Shown: piece after piece, positions 26,303 through 35,242 of the stretch
Position numbering within the stretch: position 1 is the first letter of the stretch
Layout: every line of letters begins with the position of its first letter
Assembly: GCF_000263855.1 (NCBI RefSeq)
Contig: NZ_AJWX01000026.1
Coordinates: forward strand, 1 to 64,000
Reading direction: 5' to 3'
Source of the DNA: Pseudomonas sp. M47T1
GTDB lineage: Bacteria > Pseudomonadota > Gammaproteobacteria > Pseudomonadales > Pseudomonadaceae
Length of the DNA stretch: 64,000 bases
Translations under genes and position numbers: made by a program
The notes under the pieces: generated by a model
Told to the model about the DNA's origin: nothing
The model's input: only the letters and a program-made list of their open reading frames with translations
Database searches by the model: none

Positions 26303-27163
26303 TCAGAGGCTATTGAGGCGGCTGACCTGCTCCGGGGAAAGCACCACATCCTGCGCGGCCAGGTTCTGCTGCAAATGCGCCACCGAAGAAGTCCCCGGAA
26401 TCAGCAGGATGTTCGGCGCCCGCTGCAGCAACCACGCCAACGCCACCTGCATGGGCGTGGCCGCCAGCTCACTGGCCACGTCGTTCAAGGTTTGCGACTG
26501 CACCGGCGAGAAGCCACCCAGCGGAAAGAACGGCACGTAGGCAATGCCCTGCCCCGCCAACTGATCAATCAAGGCATCGTCCGCCCGGTGCACCAAGTTG
26601 TAATGGTTCTGCACGCACACCACCGGCGCAATGCCCTGCGCCTCGGCCACCTGGGCTGCCGACACATTGCTGACACCCAAGTGGCGAATCAGCCCCTGCT
26701 GCTGCAATTTGGCCAGCGTGGAAAACGGCGCCTCGATTGACGACTCATCCGGCGAATGCATGTTGCCCCAGGCGCGCATGTTCACCACGTCCAGCACGTC
26801 CACGCCCAGGTTGCGAAGATTGCTGTGCACCGCGTCCGTCAGCTCCTCGGGGCTGTCGGCGCGCAGCCAGGACGCATCGTCACCGCGGCGGGCGCCAACC
26901 TTGGTGACAATCACCAAGTCCTGCGGGTAAGGCGCCAGGGCTTCGCGGATCAAATGGTTGGTGACAAAGGGGCCGTAGAAGTCGCTGGTGTCGATGTGGT
27001 TCACGCCAGCGGCAATGGCTGCGCGCAGTACGGCCAGCGCGCCGTCGTGGTCCTTGGGCGGGCCGAACACCCCGGGGCCCGCCAGCTGCATGGCGCCGTA
27101 GCCCATGCGCTTGACCAGGCGCTCGCCCAGCGTGATCGAGGTGGTTGGCTGTGTTGCAGTCAT
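26303..27163 (-). CDS. Aldo/keto reductase, divergent from LysR
   Basis: 286-residue aldo/keto reductase. 'NHIDTSDFYGPFVTN' carries the catalytic Asp and Tyr and 'DLVIVTKVGARRGDD' the Lys; 'HLGVSNVSAAQV' and 'IPGTSSVAHLQQNL' are cofactor regions. The ATG at 27163 starts the family-like N-terminus (MTATQPTTSIT); a much longer upstream open frame is the antisense of the LysR gene and is ignored. Divergent from LysR 27266. A decayed copy of the same AKR/LysR arrangement lies at 41587-41984. Confidence 0.9.
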   Translation of the reverse strand: MTATQPTTSITLGERLVKRMGYGAMQLAGPGVFGPPKDHDGALAVLRAAIAAGVNHIDTSDFYGPFVTNHLIREALAPYPQDLVIVTKVGARRGDDASWLRADSPEELTDAVHSNLRNLGVDVLDVVNMRAWGNMHSPDESSIEAPFSTLAKLQQQGLIRHLGVSNVSAAQVAEAQGIAPVVCVQNHYNLVHRADDALIDQLAGQGIAYVPFFPLGGFSPVQSQTLNDVASELAATPMQVALAWLLQRAPNILLIPGTSSVAHLQQNLAAQDVVLSPEQVSRLNSL

Positions 27164-27265
27164 GACGGCGCTCCTGAAGTGCGGTAATCGGTGATTGACT
27201 ATAGGCCTTGACCCACTGTGTGTTAATACAGTGAAATCGGCACGGCCCGTACGGAAATCCGCACA

Positions 27266-28177
27266 ATGAACCATCACCTGCAAGACCTGTTTGCCTTTCA
27301 CGCCGTGGTGCAAGCCGGCGGCTTTCGCGAAGGCGCGCGTGCCAGCGGCAAGTCTGCCTCCAGCCTGAGCGACGCCGTGCGCCGCGCCGAGGCGCGCCTG
27401 GGCGTGCGCCTGCTCAACCGCACCACCCGCAGCGTGGCCCCCACCGAGGCAGGGGCGCGCCTGCTGGAGCGCCTGGTGCCGGCCCTGGCCGAGGTGGAAG
27501 CGGCACTGGACGTGGTGAACGGCTTCCGCGAGCGCCCCAGCGGCACCCTCAAGCTCAACGTGCCGCTCAGTGCTGCGCGGCTGGTGCTGCCGGCCCTCAT
27601 CACCCCCTTTCTCAAGGCCTATCCTGACATTCGCGTGGAAGTGATCGTGGACGAAAGCTTCGTCGATGTGCTGGCGGCCGGTTGCGACGCGGGTATCCGC
27701 TACGACGAGCGCCTGGAACAGGACATGATTGCCGTGCCCATCGGACCGCGCCAGCAGCGTTTCGCCACCGCTGCCTCGCCGGCTTACCTGAATGCCCATG
27801 GCCGCCCCGAGCACCCGCGCGACCTGCTGGAACATGCGTGCATGCGCGGCCAGTTCAGCAGCGGCTGGATGCCAGCCTGGGAGTTCGAGCGCGACGGTGA
27901 AACGGTGCGCGTGGACCCCAGCGGCCCATTGAAAGTGCGCATCGGCGGCGCCGTGGACCTGGCAGTGGATGCCGCCGTGCAAGGCCTGGGCGTGGTGCAC
28001 CTGTTCGAAGACTGGCTGCGGCCGTTACTGGACAGTGGCGCCCTGGAGCCGGTGCTGGAGCCCTGGTGGCAAAGCTTTAGCGGCCCCTTCCTGTATTATC
28101 CGGGGCGCCGTCATCTGCCGGCGGCGCTCAAGGCGTTCATCGATTTTGTCCGGGCCCATGACGCTGCGGGCACCTAG
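27266..28177 (+). CDS. LysR-family regulator of the adjacent reductase
   Basis: 303 residues. Helix-turn-helix near the start ('FHAVVQAGGFREGARASGKS', ~11-30), then 'LLNRTTRSVAPTEAGARLLE' and a substrate-binding domain with 'VPLSAARLVLPALITPFLKA' and 'PDIRVEVIVDESFVDV'. It diverges from the aldo/keto reductase across 102 bp and probably controls it. It resembles regulators that sense quinones or aldehydes, but the inducer is unknown. Confidence 0.87.
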   Translation: MNHHLQDLFAFHAVVQAGGFREGARASGKSASSLSDAVRRAEARLGVRLLNRTTRSVAPTEAGARLLERLVPALAEVEAALDVVNGFRERPSGTLKLNVPLSAARLVLPALITPFLKAYPDIRVEVIVDESFVDVLAAGCDAGIRYDERLEQDMIAVPIGPRQQRFATAASPAYLNAHGRPEHPRDLLEHACMRGQFSSGWMPAWEFERDGETVRVDPSGPLKVRIGGAVDLAVDAAVQGLGVVHLFEDWLRPLLDSGALEPVLEPWWQSFSGPFLYYPGRRHLPAALKAFIDFVRAHDAAGT

Positions 28178-28232
28178 CCAGGTCTGGTAAGGTCGAAGCC
28201 ATTGTAGGTCTATCAATCAGGAGGCTTGTTTC

Positions 28233-29069
28233 ATGAGCAAAGCAGAATACGTTCCGCCCAAGGTCTGGAAGAACACCCAGTCGGGCGGCCAGTTCGCCAG
28301 CATCAATCGCCCCATTGCCGGCCCCACCCATGACAAGACCCTGCCGGTGGGCAAACACCCCTTGCAGTTGTATTCACTGGCCACACCCAACGGCATCAAG
28401 GTCACCATTTTGCTTGAAGAGCTGCTGGCCCTGGGGCACAGCGGCGCCGAGTACGACGCCTGGCTGATCCGCATTGGCGATGGCGACCAATTTTCCAGCG
28501 GCTTTGTCGAGATTAACCCCAACTCGAAAATCCCGGCCTTGCTGGACCACAGTGCAACCCCGCCCATTCGCGTGTTCGAGTCCGGTTCGATCCTGCTGTA
28601 CCTGGCGGAAAAATTCGGCGAATTCCTGCCCACCGATCCCGCTGGCCGTACCGAAACGCTGAACTGGCTGTTCTGGCAAATGGGTGCCGCGCCTTACCTG
28701 GGCGGTGGCTTCGGGCACTTCTACGCCTACGCCCCGGAAAAATATGAATACCCCATCAACCGCTTCACCATGGAAGCCAAGCGCCAACTGGACGTACTGG
28801 ACCGCCGCCTGGCCGAAAGCGCCTACCTGGCCGGTGACGCCTACACCATCGCCGACATCGCCGTGTGGTCGTGGTACGGCAAACTGGTGCGCGGCGACCT
28901 GTACGGCGCCGCCCAATTCCTCGCCGTGGACCAATACCCTCACGTACAACGCTGGGCCCAAGTCGTCGCCGACCGCCCGGCCGTCATCCGCGGCCAGCGC
29001 GTGAACCGCACCTGGGGCGACGAAGCCAGCCAAGTGCCCGAGCGCCACGACGCGGCGGATCTGGACTAA
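28233..29069 (+). CDS. yghU: YghU-like glutathione S-transferase
   Basis: 278-residue Nu-class glutathione transferase/disulfide-bond oxidoreductase. It has the long N-terminal extension typical of YghU ('YVPPKVWKNTQSGGQFASIN'), a thioredoxin-like domain with 'LATPNGIKVTILLEE' and 'ESGSILLYLAEKFG', and an all-helical C-terminal domain with 'YLAGDAYTIADIAVWSWYG'. E. coli YghU reduces disulfides and organic peroxides with glutathione. AGGAGG precedes the ATG. Single gene, 55 bp after the LysR gene. Confidence 0.9.
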   Translation: MSKAEYVPPKVWKNTQSGGQFASINRPIAGPTHDKTLPVGKHPLQLYSLATPNGIKVTILLEELLALGHSGAEYDAWLIRIGDGDQFSSGFVEINPNSKIPALLDHSATPPIRVFESGSILLYLAEKFGEFLPTDPAGRTETLNWLFWQMGAAPYLGGGFGHFYAYAPEKYEYPINRFTMEAKRQLDVLDRRLAESAYLAGDAYTIADIAVWSWYGKLVRGDLYGAAQFLAVDQYPHVQRWAQVVADRPAVIRGQRVNRTWGDEASQVPERHDAADLD

Positions 29070-29094
29070 TCCATAGCCTTGCGCAGCCTGCGGG

Positions 29095-29775
29095 TTACCT
29101 GGGCCGCAGGCCGTTCAGGATCAGGCTGCGCACGTTTTCCAGCACTTGCTGGAAGAACGCCGGGTCGGCCAGGGTCTTGCCGGTCACGGCGTTGATCTGG
29201 CTGGCGAAGTCGGCGTAATGCTGGGTGGTGGCCCACAGCGAGAAAATCAGGTGATGCGGCTCCACCGGCGCCAGGCGTCCGGCGTCGATCCAGGCCTGGA
29301 TAACCTGCACCTTGCTGTCTACCAGTTCACGCAACGGCGCCTGCAGTTCGCCCAACAGCAATGGCGCACCCTGAACGATCTCCAGGCAGAACAGCCGCGA
29401 CTGCGCCGGATGATCGCGGGACAATTCCAGTTTGATGCGAATGTAGTCGGCAATGGCCTGCAACGGGTCCTGCTCGACGCTGAAGCCGCGCAGCGGCCGC
29501 AACCACACCTCCAGCAACTGGCGCAGCACGCTGAGGTACAGCTCGTCCTTGCTGCTGAAGTAATACAGCAGGTTGGTCTTGGAGACATCGGCCATGTTCG
29601 CCACCTGGTCCAGGCTGGTGCCGTGCACGCCAAAGCGCGAGAACAGCTGCAAGGCGGCGTCGAGAATGACCGTGCGCTTGCTTTCCACCAACCGATGGCG
29701 GCGCTTGAGCGTGGAGGCGCTGGGTGTGCGCGCAGGCTTGCTGGGCGAAGGCGTAACGGGGGGCTCTTGCTTCAC
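29095..29775 (-). CDS. rutR: TetR-family uracil-responsive regulator
   Basis: 226 residues. TetR helix-turn-helix at ~45-70 ('FGVHGTSLDQVANMADVSKT' then NLLYYFSSKDELY), followed by the RutR ligand domain ('LFCLEIVQGAPLL', 'LIFSLWATTQHYADF'). RutR represses the rut operon and is relieved by uracil or thymine. I start at the GTG at 29775, which avoids an unlikely Cys/Arg-rich extension. It diverges from rutA, and the RutR-type palindrome at 29894-29905 lies between them. Confidence 0.9.
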   Translation of the reverse strand: MKQEPPVTPSPSKPARTPSASTLKRRHRLVESKRTVILDAALQLFSRFGVHGTSLDQVANMADVSKTNLLYYFSSKDELYLSVLRQLLEVWLRPLRGFSVEQDPLQAIADYIRIKLELSRDHPAQSRLFCLEIVQGAPLLLGELQAPLRELVDSKVQVIQAWIDAGRLAPVEPHHLIFSLWATTQHYADFASQINAVTGKTLADPAFFQQVLENVRSLILNGLRPR

Positions 29776-29893
29776 GTGAACGACCTGATACCAACCGAAA
29801 GACCCCTGCACTTTACCGCGCAAACGCCGCAAGGCAATCCCGGCCTTGCGCCCCACGAGCGTGCAGCGTGCACAAACCGGGTGCTCCGTTCCA

Positions 29894-29905
29894 GACCATT
29901 TGGTC
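29894..29905. promoter_or_regulatory. RutR operator
   Basis: GACCATTTGGTC matches the core of the E. coli RutR consensus TTGACCA-N2-TGGTCAA. It lies 119 bp upstream of the rutR start and 128 bp upstream of rutA, so it can control both. Confidence 0.75.
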
Positions 29906-30033
29906 CGCATTAAAATACAAGCCATTGTTTAAACACAAAAAACAAAGCTGGCCCGCTTCATGCAAAAACCTTGGTGAACGCTGCTCTGGACCGTTTCGGG
30001 CTACCCGCCCTCCTGTGCATAGAGGCTCACACC

Positions 30034-31116
30034 ATGGACGTAGGCATCTTCATTCCCATCGGCAACAACGGCTGGCTCATCTCCACCACCGCGCCGCAGT
30101 ACAAGCCCACTTTCGAACTGAACAAGACCATCGTGCAGAAGGCCGAGCACTACGGCTTCGATTTCGCCCTGTCGATGATCAAATTGCGCGGTTTTGGCGG
30201 CAAGACCGAGTTCTGGGAACACAACCTGGAATCCTTCACGCTGATGGCGGGCCTGGCCGCAGTTACCAGCCGTATCCAACTGTTCGCCACCGCCGCCACC
30301 CTGACCCTGCCGCCCGCCATTGTCGCGCGCATGGCCAGCACCATCGACTCCATCTCCGGCGGCCGTTTCGGCGTGAACCTGGTCACCGGCTGGCAGAAGC
30401 CCGAATACGAGCAAATGGGCCTGTGGCCCGGCGACGAGTTCTTCCACACCCGCTACGACTACCTGGGTGAATACGCCCAGGTGCTGCGCGAACTGTGGGC
30501 CACCGGCAGCAGCGATTTCAAGGGCAGTTACTTCCAGATGGACGACTGCCGCGTCAGCCCCAAACCCCAGGCCGACATGAAGGTGATCTGCGCCGGGCAA
30601 AGCGACGCCGGCATGGCGTTCTCCTCCCAGTACGCCGACTACAACTTCTGCTTCGGCAAGGGCGTGAACACTCCTACCGCGTTCGCCCCCACGGCTGAAC
30701 GGCTGATCCAGGCCAATGCCGTCACTGGCCGCGACGTGACCTCCTGCGTGCTGTTCATGATCATCGCCGCCGACACTGATGAAGCCGCCCGCGAACGCTG
30801 GGAACTGTACAAGGCCGGCGCCGACGAGGAAGCCATTGCCTGGCTGGCGGAAAAAGGCGCCGCCGACAAGAGCCCTGGTTCCAACATGCGGCAGATGGCC
30901 GACCCCACCTCGGCGGTAAACATCAACATGGGCACCCTGGTGGGCTCGTGGGCCAGCGTGGCACGCATGCTCGACGAAGTGGCCAGCGTGCCGGGCACCC
31001 AAGGCGTGATGCTGACCTTCGATGACTTCGTCCAGGGCGTGGAAGACTTCGGTGAAAAGATCCAGCCACTGATGAGCAGCCGCCAACACATCAACCTGCT
31101 GAAGGAATCTGCCTGA
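30034..31116 (+). CDS. rutA: Pyrimidine oxygenase RutA
   Basis: 360-residue flavin-dependent monooxygenase of the luciferase-like fold. Uses FMNH2 and O2 to open the uracil ring to ureidoacrylate peracid. Typical stretches are 'VGIFIPIGNNGWLISTTAPQ', 'SGGRFGVNLVTGWQKPEY' and 'VKVICAGQSDAG'-like 'MKVICAGQSDAGMAFSSQYA'. Start at ATG 30034 with AGAGG upstream. It needs reduced flavin, normally from RutF, which is absent from this operon. First gene of rutABCD; its stop overlaps rutB (ATGA). Confidence 0.95.
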   Translation: MDVGIFIPIGNNGWLISTTAPQYKPTFELNKTIVQKAEHYGFDFALSMIKLRGFGGKTEFWEHNLESFTLMAGLAAVTSRIQLFATAATLTLPPAIVARMASTIDSISGGRFGVNLVTGWQKPEYEQMGLWPGDEFFHTRYDYLGEYAQVLRELWATGSSDFKGSYFQMDDCRVSPKPQADMKVICAGQSDAGMAFSSQYADYNFCFGKGVNTPTAFAPTAERLIQANAVTGRDVTSCVLFMIIAADTDEAARERWELYKAGADEEAIAWLAEKGAADKSPGSNMRQMADPTSAVNINMGTLVGSWASVARMLDEVASVPGTQGVMLTFDDFVQGVEDFGEKIQPLMSSRQHINLLKESA

Positions 31117-31844
31117 TGAATGCCCCTGCGCCGCTCAGCGGCTATGCCCTGCCCGCCGACACCGCCCCTGCGCGCACCCTGCCCGCGCGCCCCGAAGCCC
31201 TGAGCCTGAAGGCCAGTGAAACGGCGCTGGTGGTGGTGGACATGCAAAACGCCTACGCAAGCATCGGTGGCTACCTGGACCTGGCCGGCTTTGACGTGAG
31301 CAGCACCGGGCCGGTGATCGCCAATATTCAGAAAGCCTTGGTGACCGCCCGCGCGGCCGGCATGCCCGTGGTATTTTTCCAGAACGGCTGGGACGCCGAC
31401 TACGTGGAGGCCGGCGGCCCGGGCTCGCCCAACTGGCACAAGTCCAACGCGCTGAAAACCATGCGCCAGCGCCCGGAACTGCACGGCACGCTGCTGGCCA
31501 AGGGCGGCTGGGACTACCAGCTGGTGGACGAACTCAAACCACAGCCCGGGGATATCCTGGTGCCCAAGACCCGCTACAGCGGCTTCTTCAACACCAACTT
31601 CGACAGCCTGATGCGCAGCCGCGGCATCCGCAACCTGGTGTTCACCGGCATTGCCACCAACGTGTGCGTGGAGTCCTCGCTGCGCGACGGCTTCTTTCTT
31701 GAATACTTCGGCGTGGTCCTGGCAGACGCCACCCACCAGGCTGGCCCTGCGTTTGCTCAGCAGGCGGCGCTGTTCAACATCGAGACATTTTTCGGCTGGG
31801 TGTCCACGGTCGAAGATTTCTGCACCACCTTCGTGACGGCCTGA
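31116..31844 (+). CDS. rutB: Ureidoacrylate amidohydrolase RutB
   Basis: 242-residue isochorismatase-like hydrolase. Catalytic Asp in 'LVVVDMQNAYAS', Lys in 'DILVPKTRYSGF' and the nucleophilic Cys in 'IATNVCVESSLRDG'. It cleaves ureidoacrylate to aminoacrylate and carbamate. The start overlaps the rutA stop by one base (TGATG), and rutC follows 9 bp after its stop. Confidence 0.95.
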   Translation: MNAPAPLSGYALPADTAPARTLPARPEALSLKASETALVVVDMQNAYASIGGYLDLAGFDVSSTGPVIANIQKALVTARAAGMPVVFFQNGWDADYVEAGGPGSPNWHKSNALKTMRQRPELHGTLLAKGGWDYQLVDELKPQPGDILVPKTRYSGFFNTNFDSLMRSRGIRNLVFTGIATNVCVESSLRDGFFLEYFGVVLADATHQAGPAFAQQAALFNIETFFGWVSTVEDFCTTFVTA

Positions 31845-31853
31845 GGATCAACC

Positions 31854-32237
31854 ATGAGCAAGAAAGCCATCATCCCCGCCGGCAGCGGCGTGCCCATCGC
31901 TCCCTTCGTGCCCGGCTCGTTGGCCGACGGCATTCTCTACGTGTCCGGCACGCTGCCCTTCGACAAAGACAACAACGTGGTACACGTGGGCGACGCCGCC
32001 GCCCAGACCCGCCACGTGCTGGAGACCATCAAGGGCGTGGTGGAGACCGCCGGCGGCAGCCTCGACGACGTGACCTTCAACATGATCATGCTGCGCGACT
32101 GGGCCGACTACGCGGCCATCAACGCGGTATACGCCGAGTATTTTGCCGGCGAAAAACCGGCGCGCTACTGCATCCAGTGCGGCCTGGTGAAGCCCGACGC
32201 GCTGATTGAAATCGCCAGCATTGCCCACGTTGGCTGA
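31854..32237 (+). CDS. rutC: RidA-like aminoacrylate deaminase RutC
   Basis: 127 residues of the YjgF/RidA fold, normal length. 'MSKKAIIPAGSGVPIAPFVP' opens the protein, and the conserved Arg sits in 'KPARYCIQCGL'. RutC speeds hydrolysis of 3-aminoacrylate to malonic semialdehyde. It directly follows rutB and precedes rutD by 10 bp. Confidence 0.93.
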   Translation: MSKKAIIPAGSGVPIAPFVPGSLADGILYVSGTLPFDKDNNVVHVGDAAAQTRHVLETIKGVVETAGGSLDDVTFNMIMLRDWADYAAINAVYAEYFAGEKPARYCIQCGLVKPDALIEIASIAHVG

Positions 32238-32247
32238 GGACGTCCCC

Positions 32248-33030
32248 ATGTACCACGAATGGCACGGCAACACCGACCCGCAGGCGCCGACCCTGGTACT
32301 GAGTTCAGGGCTGGGTGGCTCGGCACGCTTCTGGGGCCCGCAACTGCCGCTGCTCGGTGAACGTTACCGGGTGCTGGTCTACGACCACAGCGGCAGCGGC
32401 CGTAGCCCGGCGACCTTGGCCGAGGGCTACAGCATTGCCACCATGGCGGCCGAACTGCTGGCCTTGCTCGACAGCCTTGAAGTCAACCGGTGCCACTTCA
32501 TCGGCCATGCCCTGGGCGGGCTGGTGGGCCTGGAACTGGCCCTGCAACGGCCCGCACTGTTGCTCAGCCAGGTGCTGGTCAACGCCTGGAGCAGCCCCAA
32601 CCCCCACAGTGCGCGCTGTTTTGCGGTGCGCAAACACCTGCTCAACGACAGCGGCCCGGCCGCCTACGTGCAGGCCCAGGCGCTGTTCCTCTACCCCGCC
32701 GACTGGATCGCCGCCAACAGCGCGCAACTGGCCGAGGACGATGCCCATGCGCTGGCGCACTTCCCCACACCCGCCAACCTGCTCAAGCGCATCGCCGCCT
32801 TGCAGGCGTTCAACGTGGAAGCGCACCTGGGGCAGGTCCACACGCCCACGCTGTTGATCGCCAACCGCGACGACATGCTGGTGCCCTGGCAGCGCTCGCA
32901 GCACCTGGCCCAGGCGCTGCCCAACGGCCGGCTGTGCCTGCTGGACTATGGCGGCCATGCCTCCAGCGTCAGCGACAGCGCCACCTTTAACCGCGTACTG
33001 CTCGACTACCTGGCCGAGCACACTGGCTGA
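32248..33030 (+). CDS. rutD: Alpha/beta hydrolase RutD
   Basis: 260-residue alpha/beta hydrolase, the size of RutD. 'VLSSGLGGSARFW' provides the oxyanion region, 'FIGHALGGLVGLELALQ' has Ala where serine hydrolases have the nucleophilic Ser (a known RutD feature), and 'LDYGGHASSVSD' has the C-terminal His. It aids aminoacrylate hydrolysis. ATG 32248 with GAGGA upstream. It is the last recognisable rut gene: rutE, rutF and rutG do not follow. Confidence 0.9.
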   Translation: MYHEWHGNTDPQAPTLVLSSGLGGSARFWGPQLPLLGERYRVLVYDHSGSGRSPATLAEGYSIATMAAELLALLDSLEVNRCHFIGHALGGLVGLELALQRPALLLSQVLVNAWSSPNPHSARCFAVRKHLLNDSGPAAYVQAQALFLYPADWIAANSAQLAEDDAHALAHFPTPANLLKRIAALQAFNVEAHLGQVHTPTLLIANRDDMLVPWQRSQHLAQALPNGRLCLLDYGGHASSVSDSATFNRVLLDYLAEHTG

Positions 33031-33094
33031 CGGCATGATGAGGCTCGTTGCACCTTCCCCCTACCCTGATTGATAACGAGAAAAAGGACCTTTC

Positions 33095-34123
33095 ATGCGT
33101 AACCTTCTTCGCCCCCTCGCCGGCCTGACCTTCGCCCTGGGGGCGGCCATGAGCAGTGGCGCCTGGGCAGCGCCGCTGCAACCCAAGGTGATGCTGATCA
33201 CCCTGTTCGGCCCCGAGGCGCAGCACTGGATCGAACGTCTGCAACTGACGCAAAAAGTGGCGGTGCCGGGCCTGTCTGCCGACTACCCGGATGTGCTGTG
33301 CAACACCCACCAGGTCTGCCTGATGACCACGGGCATGGGCCAGACCAACGCCGCCGCGTCCACCCTGGCGTTGAGCCTGTCCAGCCAACTGGACCTGCGC
33401 AAAACCTACTTCGTGGTGGCGGGCATCGCCGGCATCAACCCTCATGAAGGTACCCTGGGTACTGCGGCCTGGGCGCACTACCTGGTGGAATTCGGCACCC
33501 AGTGGGAGTTGGATTCTCGTGACGCGCCCAAGGATTGGCCCACCGGATACCTGGGCATCAACACCAAGGGCCCCAACGAGAAACCGCCGCTGGACTACAA
33601 GACCGAGGTGTTCGAGCTGAACCCGGCGTTGCAGGCCAAGGCCTACGCCTTGTCACAGAAAGTGGCCCTGAGCGAAAGCAAGGAATCGGCCGCCTGGCGC
33701 CAGCATTATCCCTATGCGCCGGCCAACCAGCCGCCGGTGGTGACCCGTTGCGACACGCTGGCGGGCAACACCTGGTATTCGGGCACCCGCCTGAGCGAGC
33801 GGGCGCAAACCTGGACCAAACTGCTCACCGACAACAAGGGCACCTACTGCACCACGCAACAGGAAGACAACTCCACCTACGAAGCCCTGCTGCGCGCCAG
33901 CCGCCTGGGACGCGTGGACATCAAGCGCCTGGCGGTGCTGCGCGCCGGCTCCGACTTCGACCGCCCGTACCCCGGCTACAGCGAGGTGGACAACCTGCTC
34001 AAATACGCCGACCAGGGTGGGTTCGTGCCGGCGCTGGACAACCTGTACCGCACGGGCAACCCACTGGTGCAAGACATCGTCAGCCACTGGGACCAATGGC
34101 AGCACGGCGTGCCCGCCCACTGA
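33095..34123 (+). CDS. Periplasmic purine-nucleoside-permease (NUP) family protein
   Basis: 342 residues with a signal peptide (cleavage near 'SSGAWA-APLQPK', ~25). The mature part matches the NUP family: 'VMLITLFGPEAQHWIERL', 'CLMTTGMGQTNAAAST', 'VVAGIAGINPHEGTLG' and 'VLRAGSDFDRPYPG'. The fold resembles nucleoside phosphorylases and members have been linked to nucleoside uptake. It lies 64 bp after rutD in the same direction, so it may be co-transcribed and deliver nucleosides or bases in place of RutG. That role is inferred. Confidence 0.82.
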   Translation: MRNLLRPLAGLTFALGAAMSSGAWAAPLQPKVMLITLFGPEAQHWIERLQLTQKVAVPGLSADYPDVLCNTHQVCLMTTGMGQTNAAASTLALSLSSQLDLRKTYFVVAGIAGINPHEGTLGTAAWAHYLVEFGTQWELDSRDAPKDWPTGYLGINTKGPNEKPPLDYKTEVFELNPALQAKAYALSQKVALSESKESAAWRQHYPYAPANQPPVVTRCDTLAGNTWYSGTRLSERAQTWTKLLTDNKGTYCTTQQEDNSTYEALLRASRLGRVDIKRLAVLRAGSDFDRPYPGYSEVDNLLKYADQGGFVPALDNLYRTGNPLVQDIVSHWDQWQHGVPAH

Positions 34124-34139
34124 CGCAGCGTGCGCCGCT

Positions 34140-34245
34140 GTACCGCAGCTGCCGCAAGGCTGCGAAGGCCCGCACAGCGGGCCCGCGTTCGACAGGGTAA
34201 CGCCGAAGGTCCTGCGGACCTTGTCGCAGTCTTCGCCAGCTCCGT
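34140..34245. repeat. Intergenic hairpin-rich repeat
   Basis: Contains GGCCCGC-ACA-GCGGGCC and AAGGTCC-TGC-GGACCTT hairpins. The second hairpin motif (GCCGAAG-TCCTGCGGACCTT) recurs at ~42907-42930. Lies between convergent genes and may end both transcripts. Confidence 0.55.
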
Positions 34246-34254
34246 GTGGCCGGT

Positions 34255-35217
34255 TCAGGCCACGCGGCCGCCCAGGCGTTGGGCTACCCAGTCGGCGATC
34301 CAGGCGCCGGCGTTGGCGGTGTTGTCCAGGCTGCTGTGGTGGATGCCGCCCTCGCGGGGGGTGAAGATTTTCAGCGCGCGGTCGGGGCTGGCGGTCAGTT
34401 GGTCGAAGGACTGGTGCGCGTACTCCAGCGGGATCTGCCGGTCAGCTTCGCCATGGGTCACCAGGAATGGCACCTTGATGCGCGCCATCACGCCATTGAG
34501 GTGCACCTGTTGGGCAATGGCCATGAACTCGTCCATGTCACTGGCGCCCCACACCCAACGCACGTGCTCCCAGTAATGGGGCACCGGCCGCTCGCCTTCA
34601 CGGGCCAGGCGACGCTTCTGCATCTCGCCCCAGTCATGGTTGGCGCCCCACACCACGCCCAAGGCAAAACGGGGCTCGAACGCTACCGCGCGCGGGCAGT
34701 AATAGCCGCCCAGAGACACGCCCAGCAAGCCGATGCGCGCAGGGTCGATCTCGGGCCGCGTCTGCAGGTAGTCCATCACCTTGCTTGCCCAGGCTTCGGT
34801 ATTGGCAACCGCCGTCATGCCGTGCAGGCGCAGGGCCTCGCCGGTGCCGGGCTGGTCGAGGAACAGGCTGGAAATACCGCGCTTGGCCAGCAGTTGCGGG
34901 AACAGCCCGGCGCGGTAAACCATCTCTTTGGTGCTGTCCAGGCCGTTGATGATCACCAGGCAGGGCGCCGCGCCTTGCACGCCTTCGGCCGGGGTGAAGA
35001 CACCGGCCAGGTGGGCACCGGCGTAGGGGATTTCCATGCGTTGAAGAGGCTCGCCCGACAGGCGCGCGCCCTCGGTGAAGGTCTTCAGGAACTTGGCGTA
35101 CAGCGCCTTGCGCGGTGCATAGCCGTGGGCCTGCATGCGCTCGGCAGTCATGAAATACACGGCCGCGCGGTTGAGCTTGTCACCGGCGCTGAACAGCCGC
35201 CCGGCGGCCTTGTCCTC
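34255..35217 (-). pseudogene. Alpha/beta hydrolase, N-terminus lost
   Basis: About 300 codons of an alpha/beta hydrolase of the FrsA/pseudooxynicotine-hydrolase-like type remain: 'CLVIINGLDSTKEMVYR', 'FLDQPGTGEALRLHG', nucleophile 'GLLGVSLGGYYCPRAVA', late Asp in 'VTHGEADRQIPLEY' and His in 'EGGIHHSS'. The possible starts GTG 35160 and ATG 35151 lie inside conserved-looking sequence: the same frame continues upstream as 'RLFSAGDKLNRAAVYF' to a TAA at 35220. Relatives carry roughly 90 more N-terminal residues. The missing part would have to lie where the LysR gene starts (35243), so a deletion probably joined the two. The catalytic core is complete, so a truncated product is still conceivable. 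Confidence 0.65.
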
Positions 35218-35242
35218 TTATAAGAAAAACGGAGCAACTACC

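Noticed and set aside
27164..28000. N-terminal extension of the aldo/keto reductase frame
   Set aside because: It is antisense to a well-formed LysR gene. The reductase family start lies at 27163.
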